A DNA stretch of 64,000 nt from Micromonospora cremea (lineage in GTDB: Bacteria > Actinomycetota > Actinomycetes > Mycobacteriales > Micromonosporaceae), in the NCBI RefSeq assembly GCF_900143515.1, contig NZ_FSQT01000001.1, positions 1,550,001 through 1,614,000 on the forward strand, in the 5' to 3' direction. The notes beneath the pieces were generated by a model that was not told the DNA's origin, ran no database searches, and saw only the letters and a program-made list of their open reading frames with translations. The translations under genes and the position numbers were made by a program. Positions 15,949 to 24,361 of this stretch are shown here, one piece after another (within the stretch, counting starts at the first letter, position 1; each line of letters starts with the position of its first letter).

Positions 15949-16484
15949 TTACAGCATGGACATATGGACGTGGTCCGTGTGGTCGGACGGGCCGCTGTAG
16001 GACTTCCAGCCCGTGGCCGGGAACCAGATCTGCCCGTACCAGATGACGTAGTACATGCCGAGGTGGTCGGCGTTGCGCACCAGAAAGGTGGTGAGATTGT
16101 TGCGGTACATCTTCTGGTCCTGCGTCTTGGCCGGGCTGAACCCACGACCCTGCAATGACCTGTCACAGGCTCTCCCCTTAGGATGCTCGCACGGCCCGCC
16201 AGGGCGGTAACGACCGACGATCCGGGTGAACCCAGCTCGTTTAACCTCTGTGGAGGCATGCAGGGTGCGACCGGTGACGCACCCGGAGGTCGTGGGGTCG
16301 GGCTTGTTGCACGCCTCTGCCGGCCAGTTGCCGCCGTCAAAGCCGCGTGCGAGCTTAGCCACCGCAGAGGTGGCGGCGACGAGCCCGTCGGCCAGTCCCG
16401 GGCCGCGAAGGAGGGCAAGCTGCTTCTCGGCAGCCTGCTTCTGCTTAACTTTTGCCGCAGCTTGTCGTTGCTGCTGCCCGGGGC
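15949..16484 (-). pseudogene. C-terminal part of secreted M15-like hydrolase, N-terminus lost
   Basis: The readable part starts with a coiled-coil-like stretch (KQKQAAEKQLALL) and goes on to CNKPDPTTSGCVTG, then EHPKGRACD and DHTDHVHMS. The last two resemble the zinc ligands of M15-type peptidoglycan peptidases (HxxGxAxD and HxH). Homologues that I recall are secreted actinobacterial proteins with an N-terminal signal peptide and coiled coil. Here the frame upstream runs straight into Nramp sequence and meets a TGA with no start, so the N-terminus has been replaced. A GTG at 16362 could start a 137-residue remnant without export signal. Probably non-functional. Confidence 0.6.
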
Positions 16485-17131
16485 GGCGGGGATGCGGTCA
16501 CGGGTCAGCGCGGAGTGCACGTAGATGACGTGCGGCATGACCGTGGCGCCGAGGATGCCGGCGGCCAGCAGCCCGCTGTCGGTGCCCTGGAGCCGGGGCA
16601 CGAGGCCGGCCATGGCGGAGCCCGGGTCGGAGCCCGCGGCGAGCAGGTTGGCGGCGAATGCCAGGACGATGACGCCGAGCCCCACGGCGATGGCGATCTC
16701 GAAGGCCCGGAAGCCGCGCGAGCGCAGCGCGAGTGCAGCGCGAGCACGGCGAACGAGGCGGTGCCGATGATGATTCCGCCGGGCAGCATGGGTATGCCGA
16801 AGAGCAGGTACAGGGCGACCGCGCCACCGATCACCTCGGCCAGGTCGGTGGCCATCGCGACCAGTTCGGCCTGCACCCACATCACCCGGTTGACCGGGCG
16901 GGGCAGGCGTTCCCGGCACAGCTCCGGCAGGCTGCGCCCGGTGGCCAGGCCCAGCTTGGCGGTCAGCGTCTGGACCAGCATGGCCATCAGGTTGGCCACC
17001 ACGACGACCCAGACCAGCAGGTAGCCGTAGCGGGCGCCGGCTGCGGAGTTGGTGGCGAAGTTGCCGGGGAGTGCCCACCCGCCAGCGGCTACCGAACCCG
17101 AGCCTGCCGCAACCGACCCGGTAACTGTCAT
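16485..17131 (-). pseudogene. Nramp/MntH-type metal transporter, broken and truncated
   Basis: The N-terminal half of an Nramp proton-coupled Mn/Fe importer. Clear family blocks are PGNFATNSAAGARYGYLLVW, TAKLGLATGRSLPELCRERL and QAELVAMATDLAEVIGG. The first metal-binding Asp of DPGN is replaced (ALPGN), so even the N-terminus is altered. At 16724-16744 an 11-base tandem duplication shifts the frame; removing one copy restores ...VLALRSRGFRAFEI and leads to MPHVIYVHSALTRDRI. After that the gene stops being Nramp and fuses to the secreted hydrolase tail. About half of the roughly 410-residue family length is missing. Confidence 0.8.
16724..16744. repeat. 11-base tandem duplication inside Nramp pseudogene
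   Basis: GCAGCGCGAG-T is followed at once by GCAGCGCGAG. Deleting 11 bases restores the Nramp reading frame exactly, so this duplication is the inactivating event at this point. Confidence 0.85.
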
Positions 17132-17277
17132 CAGCAACGGGCCGCGACGAGGACAGCCGTAGGCGACGAGCGGCGGACAGTCGCCGGGTCGGCGATGCGG
17201 ACGGACCCCGCCAGACGAGGCGCTCAGAGCTCACAAGCGAGGGGGCCGACGGCCACGATCCGGAATACTGGTGGTCA

Positions 17278-17688
17278 TCATGGCTGGGTGACTCGTAGGT
17301 GTCGTCGTTCGGCCAGCTCCTCCGCGCTGACCACGGTCAGAATCGGAGTTCCGGGAGGCGCGAACATGGTCACCACCAGCTGCGACTGCGCGTCCGGAAG
17401 GTTGTTGGCGCCCTGGTAGTGGATCACGTCGCCCCCGGGCTCGAACAAGGCGTCACCGGCCTTGAGTATCCGGGGCGGCTGCCCTTCCAGCTCGAAGAGG
17501 ATCTCGCCCTGCGTGACGTAGCCGAAGAGCGGCCCGGGGTGTCGGTGCGGCGGCGCGCCGGGGTCGCCGGGCACCAGGGTGACTCGGATGGTCCTGGCCT
17601 CGGCGCCAGCCGGGATCCAGGTCGTCGCCTCCGGCAAGGTCGTGATTACCTCAACGCCCGGCGGCAGGTGTGTGTGCTCAGCGCTCAT
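17278..17688 (-). CDS. Cupin domain protein
   Basis: 136 aa single-domain cupin. The metal motif 1 is PHRHPGPLFGYVTQGEILFE (close to HxH...E) and motif 2 is GDALFEPGGDVIHYQGAN with its His. Such small cupins bind a metal and act as oxygenases, isomerases or small-molecule sensors; which one cannot be told. I chose the ATG at 17688 because GGAGG lies five bases upstream, rather than the Met four codons earlier. It has no operon partner: Nramp remnants follow it downstream and a hairpin lies in its leader. Confidence 0.85.
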   Translation of the reverse strand: MSAEHTHLPPGVEVITTLPEATTWIPAGAEARTIRVTLVPGDPGAPPHRHPGPLFGYVTQGEILFELEGQPPRILKAGDALFEPGGDVIHYQGANNLPDAQSQLVVTMFAPPGTPILTVVSAEELAERRHLRVTQP

Positions 17689-17704
17689 GTATTCCTCCAA
17701 ACAG

Positions 17705-17752
17705 GGGCTGTCTACAGGAACGACAAGACGGCCTTCCTGTCGGTGACAGCCC
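17705..17752. promoter_or_regulatory. Long interrupted hairpin just upstream of cupin gene
   Basis: The outer arms GGGCTGTC/GACAGCCC and inner arms ACAGGAA/TTCCTGT are nested and separated by small internal loops. The structure ends 17 bases before the cupin start on the minus strand, so it could be a leader structure of that message or the end of decayed DNA. Confidence 0.4.
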
Positions 17753-17941
17753 TGCGCGGCCGACCTTCCCAGGGCCGCGCCGGAGATCCGGTCGCCCGAG
17801 AGGCAAGGCTAACGGTCTGCGAGTGCCCGACGAGGAGATTCGCTCGAGTCCGCAGGGACTTGGGCCGCGGGCATTGGGATCAGGCGCTGGCCGTGTGGGA
17901 GCGTCGAGGGTTCCACCTGGAGGAGTTTTGCCGCCGGACAG

Positions 17942-18091
17942 TTGGCCGCCGTTGGTGCGCGAGTCCGGGTGGTGGATCGGGCTCTCGACCGGGTTCACGA
18001 GTCCCGGGCCCTGGCGATTCAGCCGCGCACCTTGGAAGTCCTCGCCAGTCTCGGGGTGAGCGACGAGATGGTGGCTGCCGGGAGCGCCCCG
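17942..18091 (+). pseudogene. Fragment of FAD-dependent monooxygenase
   Basis: 50 residues read RVRVVDRALDRVHESRALAI and QPRTLEVLASLGVSDEMVAA, which is the part just after the FAD-binding GxGxxG of PF01494 aromatic hydroxylases. The GxGxxG itself and the remaining roughly 400 residues are absent, so only a scar remains. It lies in a 440-base stretch between the cupin and GNAT genes in which I see nothing else. Confidence 0.65.
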
Positions 18092-18132
18092 CGCCGTTGG
18101 CCATCTCCCTCGCATCGTGAAGAATCTGGCAT

Positions 18133-18762
18133 GTGGCAAATGATCTTCATGACGATTTCGCGGTCTCCCTTGAATGGCCCGTTCGGGCTGACGAGCAACT
18201 CCGAAGCGAGTGCCACCGCGTGATCGCGGCCGTGGTCCAACAGGGCGGGGCAATCGGGTGGTTGCAGGTTCCGTCCCGCGGAAAGACCGACGCATGGCTG
18301 GAGGGAGTCCTCCAGACTGTGGGGACCGGGCGCGGCGGCCTTGTCGTGGCGCGGGTCGAGACACGTGTCGAGGCATTCGGGGTATGGCTTGCCGGCCCAT
18401 CCGGACCAGTAGGCCACGTTGCAGAACTGACCAAGGTCATGGCACACCCCGCCGTACGTGGCCTCGGATTAGGCAAGAGGGTGGTCTCCGCCTTGGTGGG
18501 CGCCTGTCGGAACGCCGGCATCGAGGTGATCACCCTTGGGGTGCGTGGGAACAACCACGGTGCGATCTCGCTGTACGAGTCCTGCGGCTTCCGTACGTGG
18601 GGTCTGCTTCCGAACGCTGTCGCAGTCGATGATCTTCGCTTCGACGACCTCCGCATGTTCCTACCTCTGTCCCTACCCGAGGACGTCCGCATCCATGGAT
18701 CAGCAGCGGGTGGTCCGGGAGGTTCGGTTCGATGGACCATGACGGAAGAGGTGGCCCACTAA
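18133..18762 (+). CDS. GNAT N-acetyltransferase
   Basis: 209 aa. The GNAT core is ELTKVMAHPAVRGLGLGKRV (acetyl-CoA loop) followed by LGVRGNNHGAISLYESCGFR near residues 135-155, the standard C-terminal block. The N-terminal 70 residues are helical, as in longer GNATs. The start is the GTG at 18133; earlier frame sequence is noise. The acceptor is unknown. It is intact although both neighbours are remnants. Confidence 0.8.
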   Translation: MANDLHDDFAVSLEWPVRADEQLRSECHRVIAAVVQQGGAIGWLQVPSRGKTDAWLEGVLQTVGTGRGGLVVARVETRVEAFGVWLAGPSGPVGHVAELTKVMAHPAVRGLGLGKRVVSALVGACRNAGIEVITLGVRGNNHGAISLYESCGFRTWGLLPNAVAVDDLRFDDLRMFLPLSLPEDVRIHGSAAGGPGGSVRWTMTEEVAH

Positions 18763-19136
18763 CCATGGGAGAAGATGCCAACTAACCGTTGGAGTTTCTC
18801 CACGCTGGCCCGATGGAGACTCCCTAAGTGGCCAACCAGGTGTGGGAGTGACAGCAGGGTCATTAGCTATGCCGGCCGCCGGTCGGTAGCAACTCACCGG
18901 CAGGCGTTCGCCCGGACGTGTACACCGCACCACGGCGGCAGATCGGCTGCCCACACCCGCCGCCGCCGGCGTCTCGCCGCGTCTCGAACCGCCACGGAGT
19001 CAGGCGCCGCTGATAACAACGCGCTAAGTGGCATGTGCACGCGCATGCCGTCGACCGTGTGCTGGCAGATCGTGCCGGCAGTTGGTGACGGCGCTCCGTG
19101 TCACCTGGATGTCCGGAACTGTCGATGTCTGGACGT

Positions 19137-19382
19137 CTGCGAGCGGTCGGCAAGCTAGCCCTCAGACCAGCCCAGCTCATCGTCGGTGGCCTGCCCCGCG
19201 CGCTGACCGCCGAGACCGCAGCCGCCGCGCTGCGCAACATCCGCCCCCGCGCCGCGCTGGCCCGGACTCTGCGGAAGGTCGCTCTGGAACTGCTCAGGGA
19301 AGTCCGCCGCCTCGACCGGCGCATCACCGAGGCAACAGCGACCCTGTCCGCCGCCGTCACAGACTCAGGCACCCCGGTCCAC
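19137..19382 (+). pseudogene. IS110-family transposase fragment
   Basis: About 82 residues (RPAQLIVGGLPRALTAETAA, then RTLRKVALELLREVRRLDRR and ITEATATLSAAVTDSGTPV) match the helical linker between the DEDD catalytic part and the C-terminal Ser domain of IS110 transposases. Both flanking domains are gone and the frame runs on into the start of the cyclase gene. The 370 bases before it (18763-19136) hold nothing I recognise. Confidence 0.6.
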
Positions 19383-19463
19383 GAGCCGCGGGGCGGGCAG
19401 CGCCGCCGGCACGCCCCGTCTGAGGGTCCATCGTGGAGCAGCGGCGCGGTGTACCGTCGCCGC

Positions 19464-20225
19464 ATGACGGTGCTGCAGGAGTTTGTCGCCGCTCTTTCCA
19501 GCGGCCGGATCCAGGTTGTCGACCTCACCGCTCCGCTCTCGGACCAGACCCCGATCCTGGGTCTGCCCGAGCAGTTCGGCCAGACCTGGCCGTTCCGGCT
19601 CAGCGAGATCAGCCGGTACGACGACCGCGGTCCGGCCTGGTACTGGAACAACTTCTCCACCGGCGAACACACCGGCACCCACTTCGACGCCCCGGTGCAC
19701 TGGGTCACCGGTCAACGGGGCGCGGACGTGTCGCAGGTCCCGGTGAGCCAGTTGATCGCCCCGGCGGTGGTGATCGACCACGCCGCCGACGCCGCCGACG
19801 ACCCTGACTTCCTGCTCGAGGTCGAGCACATCAAGGCGTGGGAGGCGGAACACGGTGCCCTGCCCACCGGTGGCTGGCTGCTCTACCGCACCGGCTGGGA
19901 CGCGTACGGCGACGACCCGGAGCGGTACGCCAACGCCGGGCGTACCCCGGGCATCTCCGTCGAGTGCGCCCGCTGGCTGGCCGAGGAGTCGCCGATCCAG
20001 GGCGTCGGGGTGGAGACGGTCGGCACTGACGCGGGCGCAGCGCATTCGTTCGACCCGCCGTTCCCGTGCCACTCGTTCCTGCTCGGCCAGGAGAAGTACG
20101 GCCTGACCCAGCTACGTAACCTGGCGCAGTTGCCGGCGACCGGCGCGGTGGTGATCGCCGGACCACTGCCGATCGTCTCCGGGTCCGGCAGCCCGTGCCG
20201 GGTCCTCGCGCTGGTCGACCGGTAG
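19464..20225 (+). CDS. Cyclase family (kynurenine-formamidase-like) metal hydrolase
   Basis: 253 aa, the normal length of the PF04199 family. The metal-binding signature HxGTHxDxPxH is present as HTGTHFDAPVHW near residues 73-84, and ETVGTDAGAAHSFDPPFPCH supplies the later conserved region. Members hydrolyse formamides or cyclic amides (formylkynurenine, isatin) or act as manganese-dependent cyclases. The ATG at 19464 is used because the upstream frame is IS110 debris. The ThDP enzyme follows after 12 bases, so the two very likely act in one pathway, perhaps catabolism of a keto acid or an amide. Confidence 0.88.
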   Translation: MTVLQEFVAALSSGRIQVVDLTAPLSDQTPILGLPEQFGQTWPFRLSEISRYDDRGPAWYWNNFSTGEHTGTHFDAPVHWVTGQRGADVSQVPVSQLIAPAVVIDHAADAADDPDFLLEVEHIKAWEAEHGALPTGGWLLYRTGWDAYGDDPERYANAGRTPGISVECARWLAEESPIQGVGVETVGTDAGAAHSFDPPFPCHSFLLGQEKYGLTQLRNLAQLPATGAVVIAGPLPIVSGSGSPCRVLALVDR

Positions 20226-20237
20226 GACCAGAACCAG

Positions 20238-21896
20238 ATGCGGGTAGCCGAGGTGGTCGGGCGGGTTCTGTACGGACACGGGGCACCCTACGTCTTCGGG
20301 GTGGTCGGCAGCGGCAACTTCCATGTCACGAACGCGCTTGTGGCGGCCGGCGCCCGGTTCGTGGCGGCGGCCCACGAGGGCGGGGCGGCGAGCATGGCGG
20401 ACGGGTACGCCCGCACCTCCGGGACGGTGGGCCTGCTCTCGGTGCACCAGGGTCCGGGCGTCACCAACGCGCTGACCGGCCTCACCGAGGCCGCGAAGAG
20501 CCGTACCGCGATGGTGGTCCTGGCCCCGGAGGCGACCGCGCCCCGGTCGAACTTCTTCATCGACCTGCCGGCGCTCGCCACCTCGGTCGGGGCCGACTTT
20601 CACCGGGTACGCGCGACGCACGCGGCCGAGGACGCTGGCGCGGCGTACCGGGCCGCCGCCCGGGGCGCGACGGTGGTGCTGGGCCTCCCGTTGGAGGTGC
20701 AGCGCACCGCGACCGAGCCGTGGTCCGGTCCGGTCCCTGCGGTCGCGCCGACCCCGGCCACCGCCCCGCAGGTCGAGCCGTTGCTGGCCGCGCTCCAGGC
20801 CGCACGTCGACCGGTCTTCATCGCGGGTCGGGGCGCCCGGGCGGCCCGGGAACCGCTGACCCGGCTCGCCGACGCGTGCGGCGCGCTGCTCGCGGTCTCC
20901 GCCGCGGCGAAGGGACTGTTCGCCGGGAACCCGTGGAACATCGACGTGGCCGGCGGCTTCGCCACCCCGCTCGCCGCCGAGCTGATCGGCGCGGCGGACC
21001 TGGTCGTCGCGTGGGGCAGCACGCTGAACATGTGGACCACCCGGCACGGCGAACTGATCCCGCCCTCCGCCGTCGTCGTCCAGGTAGACCACGACCCGGC
21101 CGCGTTCGGGGTGAACCGCCCGGTTGACCTGACAGTGGCCGGCGAGGTGGCGGCGGTCGCCGGGGCGGTGCTCAGTCGGCTGGGCGCCGGCTCCACGGGG
21201 CCCGTGGACGTCGGTACCGGCGGCTGGCGTACGCCCGAGCTGGCACAACGGATTCGCGACCACGGCCGGTGGCGGACGGTCCCGTACCGGGACGAGGGTG
21301 ACTCGGCGCGGGCCGGCGCACCGGCGACGATCGACCCGAGGACGCTCTCGGCCGCCCTGGACGACCTGCTGCCGCCCGACCGGACGGTGGTGGTCGACTC
21401 CGGCAACTTCATGGGCTACCCGTCGATGTGGCTCGACGTGCCGGACGTGGCCGGATTCTGTTTCACCCAGGCGTTCCAGTCGATAGGGCTCGGCCTGGCC
21501 AGTGCGCTGGGCGCGGCGGTCGCCCGGCCGGACCGGCTCACCGTCGCCGCGGTCGGCGACGGTGGCTTCGTCATGTCCGCGACCGAACTGGTCACCGCCG
21601 TCCGGCTGGCGCTACCCCTCCTCGTGGTGATCTACGACGACGCGGCGTACGGCGCCGAGGTGCACCATTTCGGCCCGGACGGGCACCCGTTGGAGACGGT
21701 CACCTTCCCCGAGACCGACCTGGCCGCGATCGCCCGTGGTTACGGCTGCGACGGGTTGACCGTCCGGACCGTCGACGATCTCGGGCCGGTACGCCGCTGG
21801 CTCGCTGGTCCCCGTACCCGGCCGCTGGTGGTCGACGCCAAGGTCTGCGCCGCGCGCGGCTCATGGTGGCTGGAGGAAGCGTTCCGCGGCCACTGA
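20238..21896 (+). CDS. Thiamine diphosphate-dependent enzyme (acetolactate-synthase-like)
   Basis: 552 aa with the three-domain order of ThDP decarboxylases: Pyr domain with the catalytic Glu in AAHEGGAASMADGYAR near residue 50, a central domain, and the PP domain with GDGGFVMSATELVTAVRLAL ending in IYDDAAYGAE, where the usual Asn of the GDG...NN motif is replaced. The closest general type is acetolactate synthase, benzoylformate decarboxylase or a related 2-keto acid lyase; the exact substrate cannot be read. It is co-transcribed with the cyclase upstream (12-base gap). Start is the ATG at 20238. Confidence 0.88.
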   Translation: MRVAEVVGRVLYGHGAPYVFGVVGSGNFHVTNALVAAGARFVAAAHEGGAASMADGYARTSGTVGLLSVHQGPGVTNALTGLTEAAKSRTAMVVLAPEATAPRSNFFIDLPALATSVGADFHRVRATHAAEDAGAAYRAAARGATVVLGLPLEVQRTATEPWSGPVPAVAPTPATAPQVEPLLAALQAARRPVFIAGRGARAAREPLTRLADACGALLAVSAAAKGLFAGNPWNIDVAGGFATPLAAELIGAADLVVAWGSTLNMWTTRHGELIPPSAVVVQVDHDPAAFGVNRPVDLTVAGEVAAVAGAVLSRLGAGSTGPVDVGTGGWRTPELAQRIRDHGRWRTVPYRDEGDSARAGAPATIDPRTLSAALDDLLPPDRTVVVDSGNFMGYPSMWLDVPDVAGFCFTQAFQSIGLGLASALGAAVARPDRLTVAAVGDGGFVMSATELVTAVRLALPLLVVIYDDAAYGAEVHHFGPDGHPLETVTFPETDLAAIARGYGCDGLTVRTVDDLGPVRRWLAGPRTRPLVVDAKVCAARGSWWLEEAFRGH

Positions 21897-22149
21897 GCCA
21901 CCGCCGCACCTACGGGGACGCGGGGCGGCGTGACCGGAATCAGGGCGGGACCTGACCGGGGCGCGACGAGTCCAACCAGGATGAGACGGGCTCTCAAGAG
22001 CATGTTCTCGCCGAGCGGTCCGCGTCGGACCTGATAGCCGGCCTGCCAGGACTCGACGGTTGCGCGCGATCATCTCCGGCTGCTCGGTGGTGCCGCAGTA
22101 GACGACACTGAACGGCTCCGGCCTTCCAGGCTGCTGTTGGCCGCCCTCC

Positions 22150-22345
22150 ACCGTGGAAGCCGTCCAGATGCTGCTAGCTGCCGGTGGACCTCGGCCTTGT
22201 CGTCGGGGTCGGCGTCGCGCAGCACGGTGACGATGTCGCCGAGCGCTCGGACCAGTCGGCGATCTGGGAGCGGCTCCCGAGCAGGAACACCCGGCGGTCG
22301 AAAGTCGTCCGCGGTTTCACCGGGCGTCAGACGAACTGCCAGCGG
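22150..22345 (-). pseudogene. C-terminal fragment of serine recombinase
   Basis: The minus strand reads RALGDIVTVLRDADPDDKAE and VHRQL, a block I know from the C-terminal end of actinobacterial large recombinases (ALGDxVxVLRDADPxDKAEVYRQLGL). The surrounding 550 bases (21897-22452) contain nothing else coherent. A matching earlier part lies at 23.7 kb on the same strand, beyond capA. Confidence 0.5.
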
Positions 22346-22452
22346 TAGCGGGTCTTCCGGCCCGCATGTACGTGCCGGCGCGGGCCGGGTCGGAGAGCTG
22401 GTGCACGCCGTCCCACTGGCCGAGTTCCACGTTGCGGGGCCGTGCTTGGCGA

Positions 22453-23508
22453 CTATGTGGCGGGGCTCGCGGCGAGTCCGGTGCAGGCGCGGAGGCCCGC
22501 GTACTCCTGGCCGATCCGGGCCTTGTCCTCGCCGTCGGCGAGTTCGGGTCGACCGGTGCGTCGGGAGATTGCCGCGGGCACCAGTTCCGTCTTCGAGATC
22601 GCCGAAGCGTCGAGGGTCACCCGCAGCACCCCAGTGTCGTTGCTGTAAGCGTCGTCACGCCACCAAAGGAAGTTGCCGAGTCCGTACTGGACAAAGGTCT
22701 TGCCGAGCCACCCGTCGCCGAGCAGTAGGTGGGCGTGGGTGCCGACCACGATCGTGGCACCCGCCTCGGCCATCTCGCGAGCGAACGCGCGAGCCTCGGC
22801 AGGTGGACACGCCTCGCCCTCCGTGCCCCAGTGGACGTAGACGACGACCACGCTGGCCTGGCGCCGGGCGGCGCGCACCGCCGCGACGGTGCGCGGCAGG
22901 TCCCGGGTCATCGCGATGCCGGCCCGGGTGTCGGTGGCTTTCCACTCCGACCACAGCTCGGAGACCTGGCTGAAGCCGAGGACAGCGATTTTGGTACCGC
23001 GTATCTCGGTGATCCACGGCCTGTACGCCGCCGCCGCGTCGGCCCCCGCCCCGACGGCCGGCAATCCGACGGTCCTGGCTGCGTCCACGGTGTCGGCCAG
23101 CCCCGTCCGCCCGTAGTCCAACGCGTGGTTGTTCGCGATCGACACGACGTCGATGCCGGCGGCCTTTACCGCGTCATACGCGCTTGCCGGCGCCCGGAAA
23201 TGGAACTCCTTCGGCTCGGGAGTCCCGCGTGTGGTGACCGCCGTTTCCAGGTTGACCATCGCCAGGTCTGCGGCCGACAGCGTCGACGAGATCGACCCGA
23301 ACGCGGTCGCCGGGTAGCCCAGCAGATCGGCCGTACGGTCGGCGAAGTGCACGTCGCCCGCGAAGGCCAAGGTGATCTCGGCGGGGTGCGACGGGGAGCC
23401 TGCAGGGGCGGAGCGGGTGGGCGCAGCGGCCGGCGGGGTCCGGACAGCATCGCACGCCGTAACAGTCAGGGTCGCCGCCAGCGCGACGAAGGAACGTGCC
23501 CACTTCAC
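22453..23508 (-). CDS. CapA-family lipoprotein (poly-gamma-glutamate synthesis type metallophosphatase)
   Basis: 351 aa. The signal peptide ends in the lipobox VTAC (Cys near residue 19). The CapA domain (PF09587) follows with LAFAGDVHFADR, MVNLETAV, SIANNHALDYGRTGLADTVD and VYVHWGTEGEACP, then GTHAHLLLGD and QYGLGNFLW, so all metal-ligand blocks of the calcineurin-like fold are there. CapA proteins take part in poly-gamma-glutamate capsule formation in bacilli; in actinobacteria the role is mostly unknown. No capB or capC is nearby. It sits between two pieces of one recombinase. A poly-gamma-glutamate hydrolase lies 5 kb away, which may be chance. Confidence 0.88.
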   Translation of the reverse strand: MKWARSFVALAATLTVTACDAVRTPPAAAPTRSAPAGSPSHPAEITLAFAGDVHFADRTADLLGYPATAFGSISSTLSAADLAMVNLETAVTTRGTPEPKEFHFRAPASAYDAVKAAGIDVVSIANNHALDYGRTGLADTVDAARTVGLPAVGAGADAAAAYRPWITEIRGTKIAVLGFSQVSELWSEWKATDTRAGIAMTRDLPRTVAAVRAARRQASVVVVYVHWGTEGEACPPAEARAFAREMAEAGATIVVGTHAHLLLGDGWLGKTFVQYGLGNFLWWRDDAYSNDTGVLRVTLDASAISKTELVPAAISRRTGRPELADGEDKARIGQEYAGLRACTGLAASPAT

Positions 23509-23593
23509 TCAGCGCAGCGTACGGAAACCCGCCCGACCCTGGGCCTACTTCGCCAGGATTGCCTTCGGCCTGACCTGCGTGAACCGGATCAGG

Positions 23594-23683
23594 TCATGCG
23601 ACCCAGCGACGACGCCGTTGCGCGAGAAGCAGTACGAGGCCGACCACGATGAGGCTGCCGCCCACCGCAGTGAGCTCGCCGCT
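23594..23683 (-). pseudogene. Wall-anchor-like C-terminal tail fragment
   Basis: About 29 residues: a hydrophobic helix (GGSLIVVGLVLLL) followed by AQRRRRWVA and a stop. This is the typical end of sortase substrates or tail-anchored proteins, but the LPXTG motif is not present (RSGEL stands there). It is fused to unrelated sequence upstream. Confidence 0.35.
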
Positions 23684-23795
23684 TCGGCACGGGCGCGTTC
23701 GGCCTGGGCGATCCAGCCGGTGACCACCGCGGGTCCGCTCCGGCGTCTAGGGCCGCCCTGTAGTGCTCCAGCTTGGCGCCGCATTCGGTGATGAC
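23665..23795 (-). pseudogene. Serine recombinase fragment (middle/C-terminal part)
   Basis: ECGAKLEHYRAALDAGADP, and one frame away AVVTGWIAQAERARAEAA, match the helical segment that precedes the C-terminal block of large actinobacterial recombinases. One frameshift separates the pieces. On the minus strand the rest of that protein type would come next, and its final block is indeed found at 22.2 kb after the intervening capA gene. Confidence 0.5.
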
Positions 23796-23953
23796 GGGCT
23801 GCGGCTCTTCGAGCGGGTAGCTGACGGAGTGGGTGGCGAGCTGGCGCCCTGTGTGTCGTAGGCGACCGCCTTGGTGCTGGTGGTGCCGATGGCGACGCCG
23901 ACCACCACGTCCCGGGATCCGCCCGAGCCGGCCACGACCGTCACCCCTCGCAC
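23790..23953 (-). pseudogene. N-terminal fragment of FGGY (gluconate-type) sugar kinase
   Basis: RDVVVGVAIGTTSTKAVAYD is the phosphate-1 ATP-binding strand of FGGY kinases; a one-base shift later it goes on as RQLATHSVSYPLEEPQP, still family-like. Then the sequence turns into recombinase. Only about 55 of roughly 500 residues remain. Confidence 0.6.
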
Positions 23954-24361
23954 CGGACCGGCGGGCCGCCACCGGCTGCGGGTGATGTTACCGAGACAGC
24001 CGGCACCCCGTACGGGCGATCACGGGCCTCGGCCGTTACCGAAGGGTTGGGAGAAGTGCGGCGATAGTCGTTGGGATTAGCAATTAGCGTCGAACTCTTC
24101 GATTGTGTTACATCGTGGAATCTGGGCCGCGCTATTTCATGCCGCGCGTATTCGCGCTAATGAGACAGATTGGCCAGTTTGGAGCGCTGCGCACCTGCCG
24201 GGGCTTCCGGAAAGCGGCGACGGCAATATGCTCCCAGACGTGCGCCTTCCACTGTCAATAGACATAACTAGATATCCCTCTCGCCATTCCGGTCGCCGTG
24301 CGAAGCGGAGTTTGGGAATGGGGCTGTCGCAGAGTGCGGATGCGCCACTATTGGGGGACAC
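23954..24361. other. Gap with reduced GC and no gene
   Basis: About 400 bases before the next gene hold no frame with family resemblance. The part from 24050 to 24340 is AT-richer than its surroundings and may contain the promoter of the 388-aa gene. Confidence 0.4.

Noticed and set aside
20112..21263. Minus-strand frame opposite the ThDP enzyme
   Set aside because: Shadow; the plus strand carries an unmistakable ThDP enzyme.
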